The translations under genes and the position numbers were made by a program. Positions 11,695 to 22,981 of a stretch of DNA of 64,000 nucleotides are shown piece by piece (position 1 is the first letter of the stretch; every line of letters starts with the position of its first letter). This stretch comes from Microdochium bolleyi (lineage: Eukaryota; Ascomycota; Sordariomycetes; Xylariales; Microdochiaceae), in assembly GCA_001566295.1 (NCBI GenBank), contig KQ964247.1, positions 992,001-1,056,000 on the forward strand. Direction: 5' to 3'. The notes under the pieces are model-generated. The model saw nothing but the letters and a program-made list of their open reading frames with translations, searched no databases and was not told the origin of the DNA.

Positions 11695-13281
11695 ATGTCC
11701 CATCACGGTGGCGCCAGACATGACCATGGCAATAATCCGATCGCTTCTGGTCGAGATGCCCACAGCAACGAGCACACGCCGCTGCTACCAACGACCTTGA
11801 TCGGCAATGTCGCCCACGAGGGTGAGAGCGGCCGGTCCGGCTTCCACCCACGCCACTTCTTCCATGTCCTCTGGCTGTCGTCCTGCACCGTGTCGTCCTG
11901 GGTCAATGTTCTGTGGCCATTCGTCCCCATCGCCATCGTGCTTCACTTTGTCACGGGCGCTCATCTCTGGATCTTCGCAACAAGCTATGTGGCAATGGTT
12001 CCAGCCGCCAACATGCTCGGCTTCGCAGGGCAAGAGTTCGCCCGCAAGATGCCCAAGGTCGCTGGCATCCTCATTGAGACTACCTTCGGCTCCATTGTGG
12101 AAATCATCCTCTTCATCGTCCTCATTGCGAAGCACAACGTCGAAGAGGGCAACGGCGACGAGGGCAACCTCATCCCCATCATACAGGCGGCCATCCTCGG
12201 GTCCATCCTGACGAATCTCCTGCTTTGTCTGGGCCTCTGCTTCTTCTTCGGCGGCATACGACAACAAACTGAGAAGTTCCACGCAATTGTTTCCGAAGTT
12301 GGCAGCGGCCTGCTCTTGGTGGCCGCATTTGGTTTGCTCATCCCCAGCGCGTTCTACTCCGCTCTCAAGTCAGAGACGGTGCCTTCTTTGGATCTGCGCA
12401 TACTGCACGAAAAGTTCACCGAGGGCAAGCTACAGAACAGCGTCCTGCGGATTAGCCAGGCAACATCGATTGTGCTTATTATTGCATTTTTCCTGTACAT
12501 TTGGTATTGTGCTAGCAGCCAGCACAGCCTCTTCGATGAGGTTATTGAAATGGACGAGCATGGCGACACCGACAGGGCCGCCGACATGGCCAAGCCCAAA
12601 TTCACACTCACAGAAGCCATTCTCGCTATTGTCTTCTCTCTGATCTGTGTCACACTACTGCTCATTATCCTCGTGGACAAGATTGAACATGTGGTCGAGA
12701 GCGGTGTCCCCGACCAGTTCCTTGGCTTGATCCTCCTTCCATTGGTGGAGAAGGCCGCAGAACACCTAACCGCTGTTGACGAAGCCTGGGGTAAGATTCC
12801 AAGAGCCCTCACCCCGAGATACGATACATTGCTGACTTTGAATGCACAGATGGCATGATCAACGTTGCATTGTATCACTGTCTCGGCCCCTCGATTCAGA
12901 CCGCGTTGTTCAATGGCCCTCTTGTCGTTATAGTTGGGTGGTTTCTCGGCAAGCCCATGGATCTCAATTTCGAAATCTTCATGATTGCTCTTCTTGTGCT
13001 GTCGATCTTGGTAGTTGGAAACTTCCTCCGTGATGGGGAGTCGAATTGGTTGGAGGGGGCATTGCTCGTCGTGAGTTTCACGGCTATCCCCAGCTGCTCT
13101 AATAAGTCGTGTGTGCTAACAAGAACAGATTGTCTACATCATTATCGCGATTGCAGCGTGGTACTATCCGGACCCGGATGTGGCCACTTCGAACGGCCTT
13201 CAGGTTGCCGCGGGAAATGTTACAATCAGCGTGGAAAGTTTGAAGAAGATTCAGCAGCTGCTTGGGGAGCTTGGCAATTGA
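11695..13281 (+). CDS. CAX-type cation/H+ exchanger, divergent member
   Basis: Exons 11695-12790, 12850-13070 and 13129-13281 join in phase to give 489 residues. The short hydrophilic N-terminus carries an EHTPLLPT stretch, followed by about eleven hydrophobic segments arranged as two halves, as in Na+/Ca2+ exchanger-domain proteins. The C-terminal repeat motif (AAEHLTAVDEAWDGMINVAL, then LGPSIQTALF) aligns with the second alpha-repeat of vacuolar Ca2+/H+ antiporters such as yeast Vcx1. Family members swap Ca2+ or other cations for H+, usually at the vacuole. Here the first repeat has GSIVE (132-136) where GNxxE is usual, and the second has EKAAEH (352-357) for GNAAEH, so both Asn residues are lost. 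An exchanger fold is well supported; the transported ion is uncertain. Confidence 0.85.
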
Positions 13282-13818
13282 ACAGCCATCGGGCTTTCAG
13301 AGGCTATCAGCCTGTCAGTGATTGAAGGGCAAAAACTACGGGCTTGTCGACACTGTTTGACGGACCATGCTCGCATCTATATGAACCACAACCTTACAGC
13401 TCGGACGACGGGGCACAAGCTGGACGTGCCTTGAGAGAATGCACCTAGCGGTGATGGCTTGCACAACTCTACTGCACAAATACCTCATCTTTAAACTTTC
13501 AAACCTTCTCCGTGCTCGAGAAGCCTATCCTTTGCAACCTGGTATTGCCGTGCTCCGAATGAGTGTTGTTGGCCGATACGGATCGAGAGCAATCTTCTTC
13601 ATTGGCTCACGGCTGAGATCACGAGTTTCTCACCCGGTCATCATCCTCTATCACGTTTTCGACAATTCCTACCTTGACAGTCCATCGAAGAGAGACGCTG
13701 TGCTCGTAACTGTCATATTTGACGCAAACTCCGCCTTCAAGGCCTGCAAATGACCTGCAAACACTGAGCACCTCGCTCCTGTCGCCAGTGCAGAACGCGA
13801 ACTGCAATCAGAGCAAAG
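13282..13818. other. Intergenic region (exchanger 3' end / next promoter)
   Basis: 537 bases between two tandem genes. It holds the 3' flank of the exchanger and the promoter of the 743-residue protein. No coding signal, strong TATA box or repeat was recognised. Confidence 0.5.
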
Positions 13819-16103
13819 ATGCACGACACTACGTTCTTCACACGGACTATTCCGGATATACCGAGCAATGCCTACATCATTGGGCTCTGCTCGATTCCGG
13901 ATGAGCGAGCTCAACCCGATGACCAAGGTTGGCACCTTGCAGACTTTCTAGCCTGGAAGACGCTCTTCCGCGGTCACGGCACGGCCAACTCGCAAGCATG
14001 GCTAGCTTTCTGCGACGTTGCACAGATTGTGAAAGCTCGGCCTGCAGATTTCGCACACGGTTCTGACCGAGTTATCGTCAAACGGGCATTGGCAGCATCG
14101 TTTGACAACATTCCGGGTGTCGGTCTGCGCCCACAGTACGACTATGTGCACGTCGATTCGGCAGCCACACTGGGACAGAAGTTCCTGGATGTGGTGGCCA
14201 AATTTTCCGAAAAGGCACACAAGGCGGACGCGCCTCTCGTCATCTTTCTCTGCGGACCTTCCAACCTCGGACAAGACGTCTATCTCGAGGACAAAGAGGA
14301 CACAGTCTGGATACGGAGCTGCCAGATACGCAAGGCCATGCCTGAAAGTGGAATCAAAGCGGTGGTCGTCAACGCCGCGCCTTTCTCGCCCGGCTGGCAG
14401 ATCAACCCATCCTTTTGCACCGAAGTTCCTTTCAAGCCTCTGGCAGCCCAGACTACGGCCTTGGGAATGCAGCTTGGCGGGCTTTTTACTCGAAGAATGC
14501 AAGACGTTTATCTCGGCTGGGACTGTCCATGGCTTGACAAGACACGGGTGGACACGGAAATCATGGCGGCCGATGCTTTCCCCAGTCCACTCCTCCTCCA
14601 GACAAGGCAGCAGGAGAGTATTGATTCCGTGAAGCATGGGCTTTTTCAGTTCCTATCGGGTCGACTCATCGGATTTGGACTTTCTCACTCTTTCAACTTT
14701 GACGCAAACCACGACGACTGGGTGACGTACATTAGACCACGTGTGGGACTGACCCTGGCAAACCTCGAGTCAAAGTGGGAGCGGCTACCAAAAGCATTGC
14801 CGGCTGACACCTCACCACCAAAGCGCCTCGGTTTCCTTGGGAGCGCCTTCGGTGGCTGCAGGAGCTCTCAATTGAGCCACATCCGGCATCTCGTGCTGGA
14901 TGATCTGGCCACAACAGGCTCCTGGGAGAACACGTCTTTCGATCGCGATCTAAAGCGCAACTTCGAGCGCGTCCTCAAGCTATTGAAGGAGGATCCGGAT
15001 GAGCTCGATTGTCATGAGCTCTTCTGCTTGCTGGAGCACAGGGCTACCTCGGTCGTCCTTGGAGACCTGCTTCTCAGACAATTGGGCATGCAGAAATGGG
15101 CGCCCGCTCCGGGTCGTTGCCATGACTGGGATCGCACTACATGGAAAAGACTTCGTGGACCAATGCAGCAGACTGCCGAGGTCAAACTGGTCAGCGTATT
15201 GCAAACCAAGCTGTTTCCATCTTTCCAGCCTCCGCCACCGTTAGCGCTCGACAACCACCGCCACATGCACCGCCGACTCTCCGCCTGCTCGGAGTATCTC
15301 ACAGCCGCTATCATTGCTAGTGGCGAGCAAGCCGACCTTGTGGTTGCTGATATACAAAAAGGTATGTTTGGTGTTATTGTTCTCGCTAAAGGCCTGACTG
15401 ACACACGATTGCAGTGCTTCACCAAGCAGTACGGGCACAGATGGGATCACTGGAGACCAAGCTCAAGTTTCGCGATTTTTGCATCAGCTGGCTGGAGGCG
15501 ATCAACATGCCCACAGTTACGACGACTGGAAGCCAGGGTTCAGAGGCGCCTTATTGCGAAGCAAAGCCGAGCATTGGAGCCAATATAGCATCTCACTTGT
15601 TCCCAGGCTTGATCGTGAGCTCTACTTCAGCCGCTGAAGCGTCTCGGACTCTTGCAGGCACACTGGCACACCAGGCTACAAACACAACAACACAAGGTAG
15701 CTCCAACCTGCCGCAGACTAATGGCAAATTTGCTACCATGGAAGATAAACCCGGGATTCGGTTTGAAAGAGAGCGAGACGCGCCCAGCCACCATCGGACA
15801 GATCAGGCACAGCCCAAAGAGAGCACCTCGCCAGCTGCAATAACCTCGATATTTGGCGATGGGCGCCAGTTGGCAGCTCCGGCTATTCAGAGCAGCACAA
15901 CGCGGCAGCTCCTTGATCCAGCTACACAACAACCCAGTGCACCGGCGACGAAGACTCACGGTGTGATGCGGGCATCGCAAGAGTGTCATGTCAAGCGGAT
16001 CGAGCGGCTTCAGTGTGAGCTGAATGCCGTGCTTGACGACGACGCGGCGACGGAGGCGAAGTTCAGAGAGCTAATGCAAGCTCTGGGAGTTTCCGAGCAC
16101 TGA
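13819..16103 (+). CDS. Unrecognised 743-residue protein
   Basis: Exons 13819-15361 and 15415-16103 are joined across a 53-nt intron (GTATGT donor, TTGCAG acceptor) in correct phase to give 743 residues. I do not recognise the family. Residues 1 to about 500 have the mixed composition of a globular protein, with a hydrophobic strand followed by a Gly turn (LVIFLCGPSNLG) near residue 140 that could be a Rossmann-like or hydrolase core element. No catalytic motif is clear. Residues about 545-690 are Ser/Thr/Pro/Gln-rich and probably disordered. The last 38 residues form a likely coiled coil (about 706-743). There is no signal peptide or membrane segment. The intact frame, intron and conserved-looking N-terminal part argue for a real gene. 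Confidence 0.75.
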
Positions 16104-16314
16104 TAATATTGTGGGGTGGCGGTTGTGGCGAGGAGAGACAGCAAAGATATTGGCTACCACCCGCGCCGTCTGCCATAGATCTTGACCGTGCCAGTATGAA
16201 GCAAGAAAGGAACAGGTCAGTGAACATAGATGTGCCCCGCGGATGGTGTCCTGTACCCTTCCCCCTCGAATAGTCGCAGTGATCATCCTCGTAGTGGTTG
16301 AAAAAGTTAGCCTG

Positions 16315-16483
16315 CGTCACTGTTTGACGTCAAAAATGCAGTGACGATCCGAGTTTGTCCAGTCAGTGGCTCTTGATGGAGTGACGTCGAATCTCAACTA
16401 GTTAGGAAGATGTGATGCTCCAAGAGCTCCCAAGATTCTGACCTTACTGAAGATCCGCGAGACCCTGACGTTGTGTTTTGACG
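16315..16483. promoter_or_regulatory. Cluster of TGACG (CRE/bZIP-type) motifs
   Basis: A perfect 12-bp palindrome TTTGACGTCAAA sits at 16323-16334. TGACG cores also occur at 16342, 16382 (TGACGTCG), 16466 (TGACGTTG) and 16479, with an inverted CGTCA at 16315-16319. Six cores in under 170 bases is denser than expected by chance. TGACGTCA is the classical ATF/CREB-type bZIP site. The nearest downstream coding start is 3 kb away, so the target is unclear. Confidence 0.45.
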
Positions 16484-19315
16484 ATTTGACTTTGACCTGC
16501 AGCATCTGCCGCGGCCAGAAGCTGCCAGAAGATCAGCAACCTGACCGGTGCACAGAAACCTTTGGAGGAACACACGAAAGTCTGGTAGTGCTGGTGAGCA
16601 AGTGGCAAAACGCAGAGACGGGAAAAGGGAGAGGAATGATCAAACTGCGACGCACACAGAACCTAGGCTACCATGCGGCGATCTAGGCTCAAGACCTTTT
16701 TTGGACGATCTGCTCTACTGCGCTATCGAGTGGACACGCCAAGTCATCTGCATCGACGACGGGGGTTTCGGTTCAAGGCGGTACCGCAGTTCCGTCGTGT
16801 GGTGAGGGACGGCTGGGAGGGGATTGAAGAGGAAGGCATGAATCTCGGAATGGAGCAGTAATGGCTTGGCTCCGATGACAGCTCCGGGTCCAGGCCTTTT
16901 CTTGCTCTTTCCCCGGGATTTACAGGGCCACGAGAGGATCTCGGGATGGCAACACGGGAAATACACCAAACTGCTGGTCTACCACCCGTGTATGACATAT
17001 GGCCCCGTGGAGTAGGAGGTGGGGGAGGTATGTGCGATGAGCACAGAGACCATGACTCGGGAGACAAAGCACGCTGTGTGCGGCAGACACAGTAATGTCC
17101 CGCGGTTGTGGCGTTGGGACTTCTCCGGGGAAAAGATACCCACATGCCGCAAATGGACAAGGACGCGAGCCCCCGACAAGAGTGCGGGCAGGCGCGGCGC
17201 ATGCGGGTGATCTGGCTGACAGCTCCTGACACTTTTCCGTCCGCGGCGGGGGGTTTGGATGAGGGCGGCGCCGGGGTGCCCGGGTGGTGGCTGTCGAGGG
17301 GGCGGAGTGGTTGGCTGAGGGTGTGCTCTCGATCCGGTCGGGGTTGTGACGATAGGGTAGACACGCGATCGAGGTTGAGAGAGATGTCTGGCATCTCATC
17401 TTCGGGGCCTGCGGCTAGAATACTCTAGAGATGTCTTGCGTCTGCAGATCCGGGCTCCTGGATTGGGATAGAAATAGGTGCATAGAGAGGGCCGGATGTC
17501 GCAGGTCACAGAGAGAGTCCGCGGACTTGGGCCAAGAGGTCAGTGTCTAAGACACAGAGAGCGGAAGAGCATGCTATGCCCTACCTAGCTACAGGCCAAC
17601 CTCATGTGTGCGATGACGTGCCACCGGGCCCCCCATGTGTCCGCGAGTCGTTGGGCCCAGGCCACGGAAGATAGGCTTTCACCCTTTTTGACAGTCGCCG
17701 CTAGTCTTGCGGCGTTGCCCTTATAGCTCCGGGCCTCAAGCTTTATCTCCCGATCCCACAGGGCTCGATTGTGCCGGCAACTCTATCTGCTCAGGTGCGA
17801 TGCGTGTTCTGGGCCACCGGTTCGGCACGATGCTGCCGTCGAGCCGGACGCAAGGTTAGGTGGGTGCGGGAAGTGGGAGCGCACCAGGCCTGCTGCCTGT
17901 CTGCCGGAGTGAGACTGTCTCGATGGTCCAGCCACGGGGCAGATAGCTTGGCTTGCAACTCCACGAGGGAAACGTTGTCTGGTCCCGTCGGTCCCGTTGA
18001 ACGATACCTCCCGGAGATGACAAATTGTCCGCTCGAGTGCAGCTCGTGGCGAGGCTTCAAAAGTGCACTATGAACGGGGATTGCATGGCAGTTGGATGGG
18101 AGTCTAATTGAGAGGCGCCAGTAGATGCATTCTATGATCAGCCGTCTGCGCGCTTTTGCACTGGTCCCATTTGCTTTGCTAGAGACATTGACTATCTCTC
18201 CCTGATGGTGTTGAAGATCACGCTCATATGGTAGAGATATCGTTCTATGCTATTGCGCAACCCGATCTGATCAGCACGACACAAGTGCTGCGAGTGATAT
18301 CACGGACGCGGGGTTGACGTCGGGCTGCGCCATGCGGACAGAAGCATCCGCAAACTGGCCAGTCAAAATGAGCCATGCAGGCGCAGACGATTATACAAGC
18401 ACGATGGTTTTTGAGACTTTTGCATAGGCTCAAGGTTTTAACTTGCTGTGGGGGGAGCTTGCACAGGTTAAAGGACAGAGACTCTGAGAGCGTGCTAGTC
18501 TGAACTCTTTGTTAACCCGCCATCACCTATTCACAACGAATTAAACTTCTGACGTTCCCGAAAGCCACCACCCCGCTACGCTCTTTGAGGAAGTTGGGTT
18601 GACGGTCCTGGCTGAGGCGTGGCAGCGCAGGCGGACCGCTAGACAGTATTCGGGTTCGGCTCTCTTCTTCACCACGCGTGCACTATCCAATCGGCTGCCA
18701 GCAACCTTGATATATCCCGCAAGTGTGTGGCAGATCGGGTCTTCCGCATGGCAGCTTTTAGCGCCTGTGCGGCTTTGATGGCTAGGCCTGTCAGGGCCAA
18801 CCTTAATCTGATGGACTCGATATCGATCTGATGGCCCGAGATGGCAGTGATGATGGCGCTCGATAATTCATGAGATTGGCAGACTTCTGGTTGCGTTGAA
18901 GGTCACCACCGCGGTATGAAATAGAGGGTATGACGGCGTGATAATGAGGCCCTGCGTAAACTAGACTGGCATTGTTGGACTTACAAAAAAGTGCGCTCAT
19001 CAAATATGGCACGGGAAAGAAATCTGCAGTCACCACGAACCATTGACCATTGGAGTAGCAAGCTAAACGCCACATGACCTAAGTGATATATTGTAATCAA
19101 AGGCAAGCGCCTAGGCCAGACAAGGGCTCCACACAAGCCAAGCTTTGGCCCGCGATGTAGTCGTCTGGAGCTGTTGAAAGCTAATGCTGAGCGCCAGTGG
19201 TATCGGCCCCTCTAGATTCCCGGGACCCCTGGAAACTGAGTTTGAAATGCCCGGTGTTGCCGACGCGAGTCCTGAACCGATCTGTCGATGGCACATGGTA
19301 TAACGGCATGGAATG

Positions 19316-19324
19316 CATATAATA
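19316..19324 (+). promoter_or_regulatory. TATA-like element of the secreted-protein gene
   Basis: CATATAATAT lies about 200 bases upstream of the ATG at 19524. The CAA repeat (19371-19400) falls between it and the start codon, so this position would put the repeat inside the leader. A second AT-rich element at 19485-19493 (TTTAAATAG) is too close to the ATG to be the main TATA box. Confidence 0.4.
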
Positions 19325-19370
19325 TCTCGAGGTTCTCCCCGAGTGTCAGGTCATTCTTTGAGAGCATCAG

Positions 19371-19400
<30 letters not shown>
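19371..19400 (+). repeat. CAA trinucleotide repeat in the presumed 5' leader
   Basis: About ten CAA units occur 124-153 bases before the start codon at 19524. CAA-rich leaders are unstructured and usually favour efficient scanning. Here that role is inferred from position only. Confidence 0.8.
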
Positions 19401-19401
<1 letters not shown>

Positions 19402-19523
19402 CAGCTTTTCAGTTCTTCACCAGTCTCTTGAGATCCGCGGACACAGAGCCCACGAGCTCCCGCTTCTTCCCTTCCATCTTCCTTTTTAAATAGCTCTTCT
19501 CATACACAACAACAGCGACAACA

Positions 19524-20811
19524 ATGAAGGTGCAGGTCCTTGCCCTCGTTGTCACGTGCCTGGCTGGCGCCGATGCCGCAGCGGTTGGCCCCCGTGCCGC
19601 GCTCGGCAACTCCTTCGACTTGAGCGGCTTTTTCTCCAGCCTTTTCGGGCCCGGCCCCAGCCCCAACAACGTCGTGAACGCCCGGGCTCTACAGGACGGC
19701 TTGAACGCCATCACGAAGAACCTCAACGACGCGGCCAACCCGACCAAGGGCAGTGGCTTCCTCAACTTCTTCCCTCCTCAGGTCCCTGCCGCCCTGAGCG
19801 CAATTGTAAGTCAGCCGCTTCACCAGCTCAGCATCGATCGACCTGTAGACTTACACCATGTCAACAAACAGCAACTGGTCGGTGACCTCAACGAAGTTAA
19901 GAATGCGATCAATGGGCCGCGGAGACTGCTCAGCAGTGTCAGCAAACCCCAAATCCCCGCCAGCGCGGAGGCTGCCACGTGCTCCGCCGCCGCCGCCGTA
20001 AGCCTTCCTATGAGCCGCGTCACACCTCTACGCCTGATCATAACTAACCACTTGACTGCAGGTTCTCGACGCCGAGAAGAACCTCGTCAACAAGATCAAC
20101 ACCGCCCTGGGCAGCAGCCTCGCCAGGGACCCGTTCCTGTCTCTCGTTGGCCGTGCCCTCGGCGAGTCCAGCGATGGCATCGACTCGCTGGTCGACGCCA
20201 TTGTCAAGATGGCACCATCTTGCCAGGCACCCACCGACGAGAGCGCAAAGAGTCTCCAGGCCGTCTTCGCCACCCTCATCGCCACGGCACGTAGCCTACT
20301 GGGCGGCCTCGGCTCTGCCTTCGTCAAGGCTCTGCTCGAGTTCATCAACCTCGGCAGCATCCCGACGCCAGGCCCGACACCTAGCGGTTCCGTCTCCGTC
20401 CCGCCTCTGCCTTCGATGACACCGCCGCCGGTTCCGTCGATCTCGCTGCCTCCCATTCCCTCGATCTCGCTGCCTCCCATTCCCTCGATCTCGCTGCCTC
20501 CCATTCCCTCGATCTCGCTGCCTCCCATTCCTTCGATCTCGCTGCCTCCGATCTCGCTGCCCCCGATCTCATTGCCGTCGCAGCTTCCCAGCTTAACAGT
20601 GCCGTCGCTCTCGCTGCCATCAATCTCCCTGCCGCCGATCTCCCTTCCTTCGATTTCGGTATCGATTTCGCTACCTCCGGTCCCAACGGTCTCGCTGCCT
20701 CCAGTACCCAGCTTCTCTCAGTTCCCACCCATTCCGACCTCTTTGGTCTCGAGCCTGCGGCCCTCGTCTACACGCTCGAGGTCTTCTGCTCTGCCCATAC
20801 CGACTCTCTAG
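19524..20811 (+). CDS. Secreted protein with SISLPPIP tandem repeats
   Basis: Three exons (19524-19805, 19872-19997, 20062-20811), all split in phase 0, give 385 residues. Residues 1 to about 18 form a signal peptide (MKVQVLALVVTCLAGADA). The mature N-terminal half is Ala/Leu-rich and predicted helical, with two cysteines (one in AATCSA, one in APSCQA). From about residue 250 the chain becomes a Ser/Pro/Leu/Ile repeat region. Four perfect or near-perfect 8-residue units SISLPPIP start at residue 262 and are followed by degenerate copies. No C-terminal hydrophobic tail for a GPI anchor is present. It is likely an extracellular or wall-associated protein of unknown function. I cannot assign it to a named family, though the helical half recalls small surface-binding proteins. 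Confidence 0.8.
20437..20550 (+). repeat. 24-bp tandem repeat inside the secreted-protein gene
   Basis: The unit beginning TCGATCTCGCTGCCTCCCAT is 24 bp long. It occurs four times at 20437-20532 with one base difference, then decays into partial copies. Near-identity at the DNA level implies recent expansion and possible length variation between strains. Confidence 0.9.
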
Positions 20812-21551
20812 ATCACCGGGCAGCAGAACACGACGCATAGCTACCATAAACGAGAGGGCGACAATCTCGATACTATAACGACACCATGATCACGATAATT
20901 CCTTTTACGATTTCTCAGTCATCTTTTCCACTTGTGCTCTTCTCTTCTCTTCTCCCAATGCTACTTGGCTCCTCTTCTTTCTTTCTGCCCAATCTCCTGA
21001 CTGGTGCACTTTTCACAACTTGATTGACACACGCTTCCTGCCTTTGAAAGGTACTTTTTCTTGAGACACTCATTCAATATCACTCTCCATAATAGCTCAA
21101 ACAGAATACACAGACTGGTTTGAACAATACTTGAACGATTTGCACCATTGCGCTGTGATTGGCTAGTTCTGCGTATTCTCGCCCAAAGCGGAAAGTGGGC
21201 CAGTGCTGTCAGGTTTCGCAGGCTGCTGGCGACATTGGAACAACTGAAGGGGCTGATGACCATTACAGAGTTGGTGATTTTCGAGTGTTCTCGTTGAACG
21301 GAGGTTGATTTGCATACTCGGAATTGAGTCTTATTCGATTGGTTGAGTAGCGACCGTCACTTGAGTCGAGCAGATTCGGGTGCAAAAGCTACTTAATACT
21401 CTGGATGGAACTACCCCGCCGCCGGTGGGTGCTGGCTTGCCCATTTTCGGTGACGTCGATGTTGCGCCGAAGCTCTTTGCATCCTCCCACATTCGTTTCC
21501 CCCCAAAGCACACACAGAGGCCCCCCTTCGCGATCTCGCACCACGCACACA
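20812..21551. other. Intergenic region before the methyltransferase gene
   Basis: 740 bases containing the 3' flank of the secreted-protein gene and the promoter of the methyltransferase-like gene. A TGACGTCG core occurs at about 21451. The frame downstream is open from an ATG at 21405, but the ATG at 21552 is preferred, because the extra 49 residues look like translated leader. Confidence 0.5.
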
Positions 21552-22742
21552 ATGGTCGCGAGCAAGACGACGGCTGGCTGCACGGGCGCGCCCGCATGGA
21601 GGGCGGCTACCTACATCGCGGACCGCAGCCTGCACGAGCGTGCGGCCAAGCTGCTCGACAACAGTGACGACCTGCGCGGCGCAACCACGGCCTCGTTCTC
21701 GCTGCCCGCCCGCGACAGCTACGTCTACCACGCCCACCTCTCCGTGACCCTCGCGCAGGTGCAGCACGCCGTCTCCCTCGGCGCCGCGAACCACATGCAC
21801 GCCTGGTACCGCGACCCGGACGAGCCCAGCAAGCCCGCCGCCCCGCCTCCCCGCGCCGACGTCGACGCGTACCTCGCCCTCTTCGACTCAGCCACCGCCA
21901 CCGCCAGCGCGCTCAAGGCGCTCGCCAGTAACGCGAAGAAGAACTCCCTCCGCGCCCGCGTCGCCGCCAACCTCACCGACAAGCGCTTCCTCCACCCGGC
22001 GCGGGCCGCCCAGCTGACGATACCGAAGCGCAAGCACTCGGCGGCCCCCGCGAACCCGTACCTCACCTTCCTCAACTGGTCCTGCCGCAACCTCGAGTGG
22101 TGCGGGCCCAACGACCTCTCCGAGACGGCGCCCGTCACGAGCCACCCGGTGCTGCCCCTCCTGATGCACCACTTCGGCTGCGTCTGCCCGACCTTCGAAG
22201 GCCTCGAGATGATCAGGCTGCTCGCCGAGGGGCGCGAGGTGATCGACATGGGCAGCGGCAACGGATATTGGACCATGATGCTCCGCCAGCACGGCGTGGC
22301 GGCCTGCACACCGGTCGACAACGCGCAGAGCAGCTGGCGCGCCACGTGGGTCGACGACACCGAGATCGCTGAGGGGGACAAGTACATTCGGCAGAGGCGT
22401 GGCGGCGCGCCGGACGCTGTGCTCCTGCTCGTTTACCCCATTGTGGGCGGCACCGTCGCCGGCGGCGAGGAGGGCGGCTTCACGAAGAACCTGATCAGGG
22501 CGTACAAGGGCGACACGCTCGTGGTCGTCGGCACGCAGAATCGCAATGGGTACACGGGCTTCCGGGGCCAGAGCATGGACGAGTACATGGCCCGCGAGCA
22601 CGCAGGGGAGTGGACGAAAGTGGTGCAGATCCCGCTGCTGAGCTTCCCAGGCAAGGACGAGGCCATGTTTGTGTTCCAGCGGGGCGAGAGGGCGCCGCCC
22701 CTGCAGCAGGCAAAACCTGTCGAGGCGGTGGCGTTCGCTTGA
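21552..22742 (+). CDS. SAM-dependent methyltransferase-fold protein
   Basis: A single exon of 396 residues. The class I methyltransferase motif I is clear at residues 230-240 (VIDMGSGNGYW), followed by an acidic residue after strand 2 (PVDN). Later strands (AVLLLVYPIVGG and TLVVVGTQNRNGY) fit motifs II and III. The N-terminal 200 residues are helical and Ala-rich and may form a substrate-binding lid. Expected activity is methyl transfer from S-adenosylmethionine, but nothing points to a substrate. No signal peptide is present, so it should be cytosolic. The start at 21552 follows an A-rich context (CACACA ATGG) and is preferred over the in-frame ATG at 21405. It is convergent with the pectin methylesterase gene, 239 bases between stops. 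Fungal orphans of this kind are often annotated simply as hypothetical. Confidence 0.75.
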   Translation: MVASKTTAGCTGAPAWRAATYIADRSLHERAAKLLDNSDDLRGATTASFSLPARDSYVYHAHLSVTLAQVQHAVSLGAANHMHAWYRDPDEPSKPAAPPPRADVDAYLALFDSATATASALKALASNAKKNSLRARVAANLTDKRFLHPARAAQLTIPKRKHSAAPANPYLTFLNWSCRNLEWCGPNDLSETAPVTSHPVLPLLMHHFGCVCPTFEGLEMIRLLAEGREVIDMGSGNGYWTMMLRQHGVAACTPVDNAQSSWRATWVDDTEIAEGDKYIRQRRGGAPDAVLLLVYPIVGGTVAGGEEGGFTKNLIRAYKGDTLVVVGTQNRNGYTGFRGQSMDEYMAREHAGEWTKVVQIPLLSFPGKDEAMFVFQRGERAPPLQQAKPVEAVAFA

Positions 22743-22981
22743 GCTGTGATGATCTCGTGTTGCTTGACTTCGCCGATCAGATCCAGGGGAGTTTTATCAG
22801 CTTTGATGGATAGACTGGAAGTTTTAACCCTCTGGCTTGCTCTATTCCTATGGAATAGCTAGGCTGCTTGTCTACTGTCCGGTTCTATGGAAGCTGCCTC
22901 GACACTACCTTACAGGTCTGCTCCTCGATGGCGAGCGACCAAGAATATGTTCTGGCCACAACTTTGCCAGTGCTTTTCTGA

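Larger units (their letters stand above)
16104..19523. other. 3.4-kb intergenic region
   Basis: No coding gene could be built. The left part (16315-16483) holds a cluster of TGACG motifs, listed separately. The middle (about 16.5-18.7 kb) has only short, unconserved frames. The right end holds the promoter of the secreted-protein gene, with a TATA-like element at 19316-19324 and a CAA repeat at 19371-19400. A noncoding transcript is possible but not shown. Confidence 0.55.

Noticed and set aside
19485..19493. TTTAAATAG as the TATA box of the secreted-protein gene
   Set aside because: It is only about 30 bases before the ATG, leaving no room for a leader. The element at 19316-19324 is better placed.
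21405..21551. N-terminal 49-residue extension of the methyltransferase-like protein
   Set aside because: The extension looks like translated leader (Arg/Ser/Pro-rich with no fold), and the ATG at 21552 sits in a better A-rich context.
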